A stretch of DNA of 49,531 nt from Thermomicrobiaceae bacterium (GTDB lineage: Bacteria; Chloroflexota; Chloroflexia; Thermomicrobiales; Thermomicrobiaceae). Each line of letters begins with the position of its first letter. Within the stretch, counting starts at the first letter, position 1. Below are positions 41,646 to 49,531 of this stretch, one piece after another. Below the pieces are notes generated by a model. The model saw only the letters and a list, made by a program, of their open reading frames with translations. It ran no database searches and was not told the origin of the DNA. Both the position numbers and the translations under genes were made by a program. The stretch spans positions 1 to 49,531 of the forward strand of contig JADBJL010000044.1 in assembly GCA_014874455.1 (NCBI GenBank), read 5' to 3'.

Positions 41646-42812
41646 GTGAACGGTGAGGCCACAGCGGGTATGCAGTCTGAACCGCTGATCGCAACGATGC
41701 ACCTCGACCGGGGCGAACCGGAGCGGGGAACGTTTACGACGGTCGGGGTACCGGCGAGTCCCAACCTGGCTTGGTTCGCGGACGGCTTGAGGCGAGAGCT
41801 GGAACGCCGAGGGCACGAGTTCTTCGAGCGCCCCGTGCCGGACATCCGGCTCGTCCTCAGCGTGTTCCCGCACGACAGGCCGCAGCCGTATCGCCGGAAG
41901 GCCCAAGCGACATTCGTCGTCGGGATCACCGAGCTTCCGGAGCGACCCGGCGACGTGCTGATGACCGGTTACCCGTACCTCCTGCGCGCGCTGGCCAACC
42001 TGGTCATCCTCCTCTTGCCCGGCGAAGAGGGGATCGAGGCTCACTTCATCACGCTGGAGCGCGGCCACTATACGATCCGCCATCGACCCGGCCAGGACGA
42101 GGCCTTCTTCGCCGAGATCTACACGCGCCTCCACCCGCTCGCGTCATCGCGCCTGGTGATCAACAACATCTTCCGCACCGATCTGGAGCCGGAACTCTGG
42201 AACGGCGACGAGATCACGGAGCAGATCTCCCGCGCCGGTAAGCGACTGGACGCGATGAACCTGCTGCCGGCGCCGTTCCCGGTGCACGAGATCCTGACCG
42301 AGCGCGAGCTGCGGCATGTGAAGCGGCTCTACGGCCTCGGGGGGCTGAGCTACGGGAACCTGAGCGCGCGCAAGGATCGCAACCGGTTCTGGATGAGCGC
42401 CAGCGGTGTCAACAAGGCGAAGCTCGAGGTGATCGGCCAGGACATCCTCCTCGTGTCCGGGTTCGATCCCGCCATCCCGGCAATCATCCTGAGCGTGCCG
42501 CCCCACGTGCAGCCACGGCGCGTCTCGGTCGACGCCATCGAGCACTGGATGATCTACCAGCAGCACCCCGAGATCGGGGCCATCGTCCATGTGCATGCCT
42601 GGATGGAGGGGATCCGCTCGACCGAGATCAATTACCCGTGTGGGACGATCGAGCTGGCCCAGGCCGTCTCCCACCTTCTGGCGCAGGAGCCAGATCCCTC
42701 CCGGGCCGTCATCGGCCTGAAGAACCACGGTGTGACGATCACTGGCCGGAGCATGGACGAGATCTTCGAGCGGATCGAGGGGAAGATCATCCCGCAGGTG
42801 CCGATGTCCTGA
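41646..42812 (+). CDS. class II aldolase/adducin-domain protein with unrecognised N-terminal half
   Basis: The 388-aa protein joins an N-terminal region of about 200 residues that I do not recognise to a class II aldolase/adducin domain. The first half includes FTTVGVPASPNLAWFADGL, HDRPQPYRRKAQATFVVGI and TGYPYLLRALANLVILLLPG. The aldolase half runs about 218-388. It shows LGGLSYGNLSARKDRNRFWMSASGVNK, the metal segment IVHVHAWMEGI, YPCGTIELAQAV and LKNHGVTITGRSMDEIFERIE, which is the standard order of the family. It could cleave or epimerise a sugar phosphate, but the double domain is unusual. The GTG start has AAGGAG 11 bases upstream; ATG 41670 is an alternative. Confidence 0.8.
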   Translation: MNGEATAGMQSEPLIATMHLDRGEPERGTFTTVGVPASPNLAWFADGLRRELERRGHEFFERPVPDIRLVLSVFPHDRPQPYRRKAQATFVVGITELPERPGDVLMTGYPYLLRALANLVILLLPGEEGIEAHFITLERGHYTIRHRPGQDEAFFAEIYTRLHPLASSRLVINNIFRTDLEPELWNGDEITEQISRAGKRLDAMNLLPAPFPVHEILTERELRHVKRLYGLGGLSYGNLSARKDRNRFWMSASGVNKAKLEVIGQDILLVSGFDPAIPAIILSVPPHVQPRRVSVDAIEHWMIYQQHPEIGAIVHVHAWMEGIRSTEINYPCGTIELAQAVSHLLAQEPDPSRAVIGLKNHGVTITGRSMDEIFERIEGKIIPQVPMS

Positions 42813-42893
42813 GCGGCGTGCTGGCGAGACGGCCGGGTGTGGGGCGCTCAGACAGCCACGGTTGCTCTGCCTCGCGCTCCTGAGACACCACGC

Positions 42894-43652
42894 CTACGCG
42901 CGCGGCGGCCTCGCTGTCCGCAGGATCGCCGCCTGCGCCTCGGCTCCCGGCATGCCAGAGGCGAGGACGTCCGCGACGGCTCGCTCCACGGTGTAGGCGA
43001 CGCGACGGAACTCCACCGACCAGCCGTCTTCGCCGAGCGTGAAGACGGCGTAGGCGGCTCGCTGGTCGCCGTCGAACGGCAGCCCGACGCTGCCGACCGC
43101 GGCCAGCAGCCGCCCATCGACCCGCCGGAGGTACTGCACGTGGATATGGCCGTATGCGAGCGCCTGGCCGCCGGCCTGGTCGAGCATCCGGCGCGCCAGC
43201 TCTTCAGCGGCGCTCTCCGGCACGGTATCGTGGGCGTTCCACGGCGTCGCGTGCACGACCGTCAGCGCCCGGCCCGCTGGCACCGGGATCGCGCGGGCCA
43301 GCGGCAGGTGTGCAAGGTACGCGATCTGGTCTGCCGCCAGGTGGTCGACCGCCCAGCGGTAGCGCTGGAGCATCGGCTCCGAGGCCGTGTGGCGCTGCGA
43401 CTCGTGCGCGACCCTCGCCGGTATCCGACCTCCGGTGGCGAGCTCGACGATGAACTCGTCGGTGTTGCCCCGCACTGCCGGGATGCCACGCTCGCGGATC
43501 CGGTCGATACACTCGGCCGGATGCGGCCCGCCGAACGCGAAGTCACCACCCATCACCAGCAGATCGTACGGGCCGGTGGCGTCGATCTCGGCGAGCACGG
43601 CATCCAGCGCCGCCAGGTTGCCGTGCGTGTCGGAGATCACCGCGACTCGCAT
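42894..43652 (-). CDS. YfcE/MJ0936-type metallophosphoesterase
   Basis: This 252-aa cytoplasmic protein has the compact calcineurin-like core. It starts MRVAVISDTHGNLAALDAVL (DxH), then LLVMGGDFAFGGPHP (GD), VRGNTDEF (GN) and VVHATPW (H), and closes AYGHIHVQYLRRVDG (GHxH). All dinuclear-metal motifs are present, so activity as a phosphodiesterase or phosphatase is expected; the substrate is unknown. GGGAGG precedes the ATG. It is divergent from glgE, 191 nt apart. The region between may hold a minus-strand TTGGGT-N17-TAGCAA box pair. Confidence 0.92.
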   Translation of the reverse strand: MRVAVISDTHGNLAALDAVLAEIDATGPYDLLVMGGDFAFGGPHPAECIDRIRERGIPAVRGNTDEFIVELATGGRIPARVAHESQRHTASEPMLQRYRWAVDHLAADQIAYLAHLPLARAIPVPAGRALTVVHATPWNAHDTVPESAAEELARRMLDQAGGQALAYGHIHVQYLRRVDGRLLAAVGSVGLPFDGDQRAAYAVFTLGEDGWSVEFRRVAYTVERAVADVLASGMPGAEAQAAILRTARPPRA

Positions 43653-43843
43653 CTCGTCCTCCCTTCTGCGCTCCCGCGAGAGCCGACGGCTCCCTCTGAG
43701 TTTGCTAGCATCAAAGACAGGACAACCCAAGCTCCTCGCGCCCCCGACGATACCAAACGCGAGCGCGTCTGTTCGTCCGATGAATCCCGCTAGTGAGACC
43801 ACGCGAGAACCTGATGCGCAGGAGCGAGAGAGAGGCGTGATCC

Positions 43844-45865
43844 GTGACTGCGGTTCCTCAGACTCGAACGAGCAGCGGTGAGCGGTTCCCGGCGGAAGGC
43901 CGCCGACGCGTCGCCATCGAGCGCGTGTCCCCGGAGATCGACTGTGGGCGGTTTGCGGTCAAACGGGTGCTCGGCGAACCGGTCGTGGTCGAAGCCGACA
44001 TCTTCGCCGATGGGCACGACGCCATCTCGGCCGTGCTGCGCTTTCGCCACACGCGACAGCCCGATTGGGACGAAGTGCCGATGACGCTGGTCGAGAACGA
44101 CCGCTGGCGCGGGCTGTTCACCGTGGTGGAGCTGGGTACGTACGAGTACACGGTGCTCGCCTGGGTCGACCGGTTCCAGACCTGGACACGCGACCTGCGG
44201 AAGCGCCTGCAAGCCGAACAGGACGTCACGGACGACCTCCTGATCGGTGCCGAGTTGATCGAAGCCGCCGCGGCGCGAGCCGGCGAAGCCGACGGTGAGC
44301 TTCTCCGCCGCTACGCCGCGCGGCTGCGTGGCGGGCAACAGAACGCCGAGGCTGCCCTCGAACCGGAACTGGCCGAGCTGATGGCACGCTACGACGACCG
44401 GCCCTTCGCCTGCCAGTACCAGCGCACGCTGCGGGTGACTGTCGACCGCGAGCGTGCCCGCTTCAGCACCTGGTACGAGATGTTCCCGCGCTCGTGCTCG
44501 CCGGAGCCTGGCCGTCACGGCACCTTCCGCGACTGCGAAAGCCGGTTGCCCTATATCGCGGAGATGGGGTTCGATGTGCTCTATCTCCCACCGATTCACC
44601 CGATCGGCCGGACGAACCGCAAGGGACGGAACAACAGCCTCGTCGCGGGCCCCGACGACCCGGGCAGCCCCTGGGCCATCGGCGCCGAAGAGGGTGGGCA
44701 CGACGCCGTCCATCCGGCCCTTGGCACACTGGACGACTTTCGCCGCCTGGTCGAGCGAGCGCAGCAGCTCGGCATCGAAGTGGCGCTCGACCTCGCCTTC
44801 CAGTGCTCGCCGGATCACCCGTACGTCCGGCAGCATCCCGAGTGGTTCCGCTGGCGCCCCGACGGCACGATCCAGTACGCCGAGAATCCGCCCAAGAAAT
44901 ATCAGGACATCTACCCGTTCGACTTCGAGACCGAGCACTGGCGCGAGCTGTGGGCCGAGCTCAAGCGCGTCGTGCTCTTCTGGATCGGACAGGGGGTGCG
45001 GATCTTCCGCGTGGATAACCCCCACACCAAGCCGTTCCTCTTCTGGGAGTGGCTGATCGCCGAGGTCAAGCGCGACTACCCGGAGACGATCTTTCTCTCC
45101 GAGGCCTTTACCCGGCCGAAGGTGATGTATCGCCTGGCCAAGCTCGGCTTTACCCAGTCGTACACTTACTTCGCCTGGCGGAATACGAAGGAAGAGCTGG
45201 AGCAGTACTTTACCGAGCTGACCCAGACCGACGTGCGGGAGTTCTTCCGCCCGAACCTCTGGCCGAACACCCCCGATATCCTCACCGAGTACCTCCAGCA
45301 CGGCGGGCGGCCCGCGTTCATGGCGCGGCTGGTGCTCGCCGCCACGCTGGGCGCCAGCTATGGCATCTACGGGCCGGCCTTCGAGCTGTGCGAGCGCGTG
45401 CCGCTGGCGCCGGGCAGCGAGGAGTACCTGAACTCCGAGAAGTACGAGATCCGCTACTGGGATCTCGAGGCGCCCCACAGCCTCGCACCGCTGATCGCGC
45501 GCGTCAACCGCATCCGTCGGGAGAACCCGGCCTTGCAGAGCGACCGCAACCTGCGCTTCCATCGGATCGATAACCCGGAGATGATCGCTTACTCCAAGGC
45601 TACCGATGACCGGAGCAACGTGATCCTCACGGTCGTCAACCTCGACCCACACCATACCCAGTCCGGCTGGGTAACCCTCCCCCTGGAGGAGCTGGATATC
45701 GACCCGCTCCACCCGTACCAGGTGCACGACCTGCTCAGCGACAGCCGGTACCTCTGGCACGGGCCAACGAATTACGTCGAACTCAACCCGCAGATCCTGC
45801 CGGCGCACATCTTCCGCCTGCGCCGGCGGGTGCGGGCCGAGCAGGACTTCGAGTACTACCTGTAG
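43844..45865 (+). CDS. glgE: alpha-1,4-glucan:maltose-1-phosphate maltosyltransferase GlgE
   Basis: GlgE adds maltose from maltose-1-phosphate to alpha-1,4-glucan, the end step of the trehalose-to-glucan pathway. The 673-aa GH13_3-like protein has an N-terminal helical/beta part (1-200), then the barrel with [38 protein letters not shown] (nucleophile Asp391) and ETIFLSEAF (acid/base Glu420). These positions agree with the known Asp394/Glu423 of the Streptomyces enzyme. A C-terminal beta-sandwich ends it. The start is a GTG, with AGAGG upstream. treS-mak follows 16 nt later, so substrate supply and use are one operon. Confidence 0.96.
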   Translation: MTAVPQTRTSSGERFPAEGRRRVAIERVSPEIDCGRFAVKRVLGEPVVVEADIFADGHDAISAVLRFRHTRQPDWDEVPMTLVENDRWRGLFTVVELGTYEYTVLAWVDRFQTWTRDLRKRLQAEQDVTDDLLIGAELIEAAAARAGEADGELLRRYAARLRGGQQNAEAALEPELAELMARYDDRPFACQYQRTLRVTVDRERARFSTWYEMFPRSCSPEPGRHGTFRDCESRLPYIAEMGFDVLYLPPIHPIGRTNRKGRNNSLVAGPDDPGSPWAIGAEEGGHDAVHPALGTLDDFRRLVERAQQLGIEVALDLAFQCSPDHPYVRQHPEWFRWRPDGTIQYAENPPKKYQDIYPFDFETEHWRELWAELKRVVLFWIGQGVRIFRVDNPHTKPFLFWEWLIAEVKRDYPETIFLSEAFTRPKVMYRLAKLGFTQSYTYFAWRNTKEELEQYFTELTQTDVREFFRPNLWPNTPDILTEYLQHGGRPAFMARLVLAATLGASYGIYGPAFELCERVPLAPGSEEYLNSEKYEIRYWDLEAPHSLAPLIARVNRIRRENPALQSDRNLRFHRIDNPEMIAYSKATDDRSNVILTVVNLDPHHTQSGWVTLPLEELDIDPLHPYQVHDLLSDSRYLWHGPTNYVELNPQILPAHIFRLRRRVRAEQDFEYYL

Positions 45866-45881
45866 GCAAGAAGGAGCGCGA

Positions 45882-48800
45882 GTGCCGATGACTGTGGCTC
45901 AGAGGACACGCAAGGCAGCGCCCGTACTGCCGGACGACCCGCTCTGGTACAAGGACGCGATCATCTACGAGCTCCACGTCCGCGCGTTCTTCGACAGTAA
46001 CGGCGACGGGGTCGGCGACTTCCCCGGGCTCACCGCCAAGCTCGACTACCTCGAAGACCTGGGGATCACCGCGGTCTGGCTGCTGCCGTTCTACCCCTCG
46101 CCACTCCGGGACGACGGGTACGACATCGCCGACTACACCAGCGTCCATCCCGCCTACGGCTCCGTCCGCGACGCCCGCCACTTTATCCGCGAGGCGCACC
46201 GCCGCGGGATCCGGGTCATCAACGAGCTGGTACTCAATCACACCTCCGACCAGCATCCCTGGTTCCAGCGGGCCCGGCGAGCCGCGCCCGGCAGCGTCCA
46301 CCGCAATTACTACGTCTGGAGCGATACCCCCGACCGCTACCAGGAGGCCCGCATCATCTTCAAGGACTTCGAGACCTCGAACTGGGCCTGGGATCCAGTG
46401 GCCCAGGCGTACTACTGGCACCGCTTCTACTCGCATCAACCGGATCTGAACTACGACAACCCGCGCGTGCGCCGAGCCATCTTTCGGGTGGTCGACTTCT
46501 GGCTGGAGATGGGCATCGACGGGATGCGGCTCGACGCTGTCCCCTACCTCTACGAGCGTGAGGGCACGAACTGCGAAAATCTTCCGGAGACGCACGCGTT
46601 CCTCAAGGAGCTGCGTCGCCACGTCGATGCGCGCTTCCCTAACCGCATGCTGCTGGCCGAGGCCAACCAGTGGCCAGAGGACGCGGTCGCCTACTTCGGC
46701 GAGGGTGACGAGTGCCACATGGCCTTCCACTTCCCGCTCATGCCCAGGCTGTTTATGGCCATCCGCATGGAAGACCGGTTCCCGATCATCGACATCCTCA
46801 GCCAGACGCCCCCGATTCCCGACAACGCGCAGTGGGCCCTGTTCCTGCGCAACCACGACGAGTTGACGCTCGAGATGGTCACCGACGAGGAGCGCGACTA
46901 CATGTACCGGGTCTACGCCCGCGACCCGGTGGCCCGCATCAACCTGGGCATCCGGCGGCGCCTGGCGCCCCTGCTCGGGAACAACCGGCGCCGCATCGAG
47001 CTGATGAACGGTCTCCTCTTCTCGCTCCCCGGCACGCCGGTCATCTACTACGGTGACGAGATCGGCATGGGCGACAACATCTACCTCGGCGACCGCAACG
47101 GGGTGCGCACCCCGATGCAGTGGAGCAGCGACCGCAACGCTGGCTTTTCGACCGCCAGCCGGCAGCGCCTCTACCTGCCGGTCATCGTCGAGGCCGAGTA
47201 CCACTACGAGGCGGTCAACGTCGAGGCGCAGCAGAACAACCCGCACTCGTTGCTCTGGTGGATGAAGCGCCTGATCGCCCTCCGCAAGCAGTACCGCGCG
47301 TTCGGGCGGGGCAGCCTGGAGTTCATCACACCGGAAAACCGGAAGGTTCTCGCGTATGTGAGGAAGTACGAGAACGAGACCATCCTCGTTGTCGCCAACC
47401 TCTCGCGCTTCGTCCAGGCTGCCGAGCTCGACCTGAGCGCCTACCGTGGGCTGGTTCCGGTGGAACTCTTCGGCCGCACCGAGTTCCCCATCATTACCGA
47501 CCAGCCATACTTTCTGACCCTCGGCCCGCACAGCTTCTACTGGTTCTCGCTGGAGCCGCAGCGGGTCGGAGAAGAGCCCGCTGCGATCGAACTGGCAGAT
47601 CTCGCCCTGGTGCCGAGTGTCCGGCGCGACGGCCAGCTCGACCTGGCTCCGGCGCGCCGGGCGCTGGAGTCGCTCCTCCCGGCGTACCTGCGCGGCCGGC
47701 GGTGGTTCGCCGGCAAGGCCCGCCGCATCAAGGCGACGCGGATCACCGAGCAGGTGCCGGTTCCCTACGGCCAGCACAGTGCCGTCATCCTCTTCATCAC
47801 CGTCGAATACACCGAGGGCGATCCAGAGACCTATGTCCTCCCGGTCACCTTGGTCGACGGCGAACTGGCCACCCAGGTTATCGAGCGCCTGCCTCACTTC
47901 GTGCTGGCGAGGGCAAACGGCACGGGAGGCGAGGGCATTCTGGTCGATGCGCTGGCGGATCCCGCGTTCGGGCTCGCGCTCGTGGAGGCGATCGGCCGCC
48001 GCCGGCGGTTCGCTGGCGATACGGGTACCGTGCTCGCGCAACCCACCCGGGCGTTCCGGAGACTCGTCGACCTCGGCAGGCCCGTGCCGGAGCCGGTGCT
48101 GAGCCGCGCCGAGCAGAGCAACAACTCGCTCGTCTATGGCGACCAGTTGATCCTGAAGCTCTTCCGCCGTGTGGAACCTGGAGTCAACCCCGACCTCGAA
48201 ATCGGTCGTTTCCTCACCGAGAAAGTCGCGTTCGAGCATATCCCTCCGGTCGCCGGAAGTATCGAGTACCAGGCGGGAACGGGCGAGCCGATGACGCTCG
48301 GGATCCTGCAGGGCTACGTCGTGAACGAGGGAGACGCCTGGCGGTACACGCTCGACTCGCTCAGTGGCTACATCGAGCGGGTACTGGCCAGCCAGATGGA
48401 GCCGCCGGAGGTCTCGCTCGCGACGTCCCGGCTGCTGGCCCTGGTGGCGCAGGAGCCGCCGCCGGAAGCGTATGAGTTGATCGATACCTACATTGAAGCG
48501 GCGCACCTCTTGGGACGGCGCACCGCGGAGCTGCACGTCGCGCTAGCCGGTGAGCACGAAGACCCAGCGTTTAAGCCGGAAGCGTTCTCGTCGCAGGATC
48601 AACGCTCGGTCTACGAGTCGATGCGAAAGTTCGCCGTCCAGACGCTTCAGACCTTGCGCAACCAGCTCGCTCGCCTGCCCGAGCCGGTACGCGCAGACGC
48701 TGAGCGGGTTCTGGCCCGCGAAGCGGCTATTTACGAGACCTACCGCGAGCTCTTGCGTCGCCCCATCCGCGCCAAGCGGATCCGCTGCCACGGTGACTAT

Positions 48801-49253
48801 CACCTGGGTCAGGTTCTCTACACCGGCCGAGACTTCGTGATCATCGACTTCGAGGGTGAACCGGCGCGCCCGTTGAGCGAGCGCCGGCTGAAGCGGCCGG
48901 CGCTGCTGGACGTCGCCGGTATGCTGCGCTCCTTCCACTACGCAGCGTATGCTGCGCTCTTCGAGCACGCGCAACGCGGGCTCATTGCGAACTCCGAGCA
49001 GGTCGAGCCGTGGCTCCGCTACTGGTACGCCTGGGTGGCGTCGCGTTTTCTCCAAGGCTATCTCGGTGTCATCGGACAGACGGGAATCCTGCCTTCCGAT
49101 CCGGAGGGCCTACGCGTGCTGCTCGACGCGTACCTGCTGGACAAGGCCGTCTACGAGATCGGCTACGAACTCGGCCATCGCCCGGACTGGCTGGCGATCC
49201 CCCTTCGCGGTGCCTTGGAACTGCTCCAATACGCGCAGGTGGTAAAGGTATGA
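45882..49253 (+). CDS. treS: trehalose synthase-maltokinase fusion TreS-Mak
   Basis: This 1123-aa fusion interconverts trehalose and maltose and phosphorylates maltose to maltose-1-phosphate, feeding GlgE. The TreS part (about 15-550) is GH13: [58 protein letters not shown] (nucleophile Asp), [11 protein letters not shown] (acid Glu) and [13 protein letters not shown]. The maltokinase part (about 580-1123) opens with [19 protein letters not shown]. Further on it carries [35 protein letters not shown] and the aminoglycoside-kinase-like core [29 protein letters not shown]. Fused TreS-Mak is known in other bacteria. Start GTG 45882 has AAGGAG five bases upstream. Confidence 0.96.
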   Translation: MPMTVAQRTRKAAPVLPDDPLWYKDAIIYELHVRAFFDSNGDGVGDFPGLTAKLDYLEDLGITAVWLLPFYPSPLRDDGYDIADYTSVHPAYGSVRDARHFIREAHRRGIRVINELVLNHTSDQHPWFQRARRAAPGSVHRNYYVWSDTPDRYQEARIIFKDFETSNWAWDPVAQAYYWHRFYSHQPDLNYDNPRVRRAIFRVVDFWLEMGIDGMRLDAVPYLYEREGTNCENLPETHAFLKELRRHVDARFPNRMLLAEANQWPEDAVAYFGEGDECHMAFHFPLMPRLFMAIRMEDRFPIIDILSQTPPIPDNAQWALFLRNHDELTLEMVTDEERDYMYRVYARDPVARINLGIRRRLAPLLGNNRRRIELMNGLLFSLPGTPVIYYGDEIGMGDNIYLGDRNGVRTPMQWSSDRNAGFSTASRQRLYLPVIVEAEYHYEAVNVEAQQNNPHSLLWWMKRLIALRKQYRAFGRGSLEFITPENRKVLAYVRKYENETILVVANLSRFVQAAELDLSAYRGLVPVELFGRTEFPIITDQPYFLTLGPHSFYWFSLEPQRVGEEPAAIELADLALVPSVRRDGQLDLAPARRALESLLPAYLRGRRWFAGKARRIKATRITEQVPVPYGQHSAVILFITVEYTEGDPETYVLPVTLVDGELATQVIERLPHFVLARANGTGGEGILVDALADPAFGLALVEAIGRRRRFAGDTGTVLAQPTRAFRRLVDLGRPVPEPVLSRAEQSNNSLVYGDQLILKLFRRVEPGVNPDLEIGRFLTEKVAFEHIPPVAGSIEYQAGTGEPMTLGILQGYVVNEGDAWRYTLDSLSGYIERVLASQMEPPEVSLATSRLLALVAQEPPPEAYELIDTYIEAAHLLGRRTAELHVALAGEHEDPAFKPEAFSSQDQRSVYESMRKFAVQTLQTLRNQLARLPEPVRADAERVLAREAAIYETYRELLRRPIRAKRIRCHGDYHLGQVLYTGRDFVIIDFEGEPARPLSERRLKRPALLDVAGMLRSFHYAAYAALFEHAQRGLIANSEQVEPWLRYWYAWVASRFLQGYLGVIGQTGILPSDPEGLRVLLDAYLLDKAVYEIGYELGHRPDWLAIPLRGALELLQYAQVVKV

Positions 49254-49531
49254 GGTCGACAGGGTTCCGCGAGCTTCGCCAGCTCGCTTTCACCCACGGT
49301 GTCCAGATCGCCTACCGGGATATCCGGGGTCAACGACAGGTGGCTCGCCCGGAGGCACTGCTGGCCGTCCTGCGAGCGCTCGGTGTCCCGATCGAGCGGC
49401 CAGACCAGGCCCCTGAGCTGCTCCGTGCTCGTCACGTCGCGCAGTGGCGCCGGCCCTGCGAGCCGGTCATCGTGGCCTGGGACGACGAGCCGGCGCCCCT
49501 CCACCTGCGCCTGCCGCTCGAACGTGCGAGC
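49250..49531 (+). CDS. malQ: 4-alpha-glucanotransferase MalQ, N-terminus only
   Basis: Only the first 94 codons are inside the window. ATG 49250 overlaps the treS-mak TGA (ATGA), so translation is coupled. The start [43 protein letters not shown] is the recognised N-terminal block of amylomaltase-type MalQ. The enzyme disproportionates alpha-1,4-glucans, releasing short chains for the GlgE-TreS pathway. The catalytic domain lies outside, so identification rests on this block and its neighbours. Confidence 0.75.
   Translation, partial: MRSTGFRELRQLAFTHGVQIAYRDIRGQRQVARPEALLAVLRALGVPIERPDQAPELLRARHVAQWRRPCEPVIVAWDDEPAPLHLRLPLERAS

Noticed and set aside
43790-45808. Minus-strand open frame (672 codons) opposite glgE
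   Set aside because: It is the complement of glgE with shadow-type composition and no ribosome site.
45783-48536. Long minus-strand open frame (917 codons) opposite treS-mak
   Set aside because: It is antisense to a strongly conserved fusion enzyme and shows no recognisable fold or signal. It is a codon-bias shadow.

Overview
This GC-rich window is bacterial chromosome. The gene content (SufCBDSU-type Fe-S assembly, GlgE-TreS/Mak alpha-glucan metabolism, MurT/GatD, a Tat lipoprotein cupredoxin, an LLM-class oxidoreductase) and the protein style suggest a thermophile-like member of the Chloroflexota, probably class Thermomicrobia. That placement is inference from recognition, not a phylogeny. 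I saw no rRNA, tRNA, CRISPR array, insertion sequence or prophage. Genes are dense on both strands, and most large antisense reading frames are composition shadows.

Layout. 1-5.9 kb: a cut-off class V aminotransferase, a trans-sulfuration PLP enzyme, endonuclease III, a secreted metallophosphoesterase and a small unknown protein. 5.9-12.8 kb: iron-sulfur region with a SufU paralogue, a Fur-family regulator behind a perfect Fur-box-like palindrome, then sufC-sufB-sufD-sufS-sufU-sufT closed by a hairpin terminator. 12.8-25.1 kb: mixed genes (lipoprotein deacetylase, cupredoxin, LLM oxidoreductase, thioredoxin-like protein, a beta-solenoid-like/YtxH-like pair, cyclase, unknown barrel-like protein, UroD-like protein, secreted unknown, M42 peptidase, second class V aminotransferase). 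25.1-27.9 kb: rpmH-rnpA-yidD-yidC-jag behind a near-consensus promoter, without dnaA upstream. 27.9-32.4 kb: PfkB kinase, serine hydrolase, ybaB, recN. 32.8-34.2 kb: CoA-disulfide-reductase-like flavoprotein. 34.2-40.2 kb: minus-strand cell-shape/wall operon LysM-M23, mreB, mreC, murT, gatD. 40.5-43.7 kb: diacylglycerol-kinase-like protein, an aldolase-II fusion and a small phosphoesterase. 43.8-49.5 kb: glgE, a treS-maltokinase fusion and the start of malQ.

The most striking feature is at 32968. The CoA-disulfide-reductase-like gene is interrupted by one in-frame UGA exactly where the family's redox-active cysteine lies. The frame continues intact for more than 400 codons. A bacterial SECIS-like hairpin (7-bp stem, bulged U, GGUCU apical loop) begins 14 nt after the UGA. 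I read this as a selenoprotein, Sec46, rather than a pseudogene. Secondary points are the Fur-box palindrome, the shape/amidation operon lacking mreD/rodA/PBP2, the beta-solenoid-like membrane protein pair, and an aldolase-II protein with an unrecognised N-terminal half.
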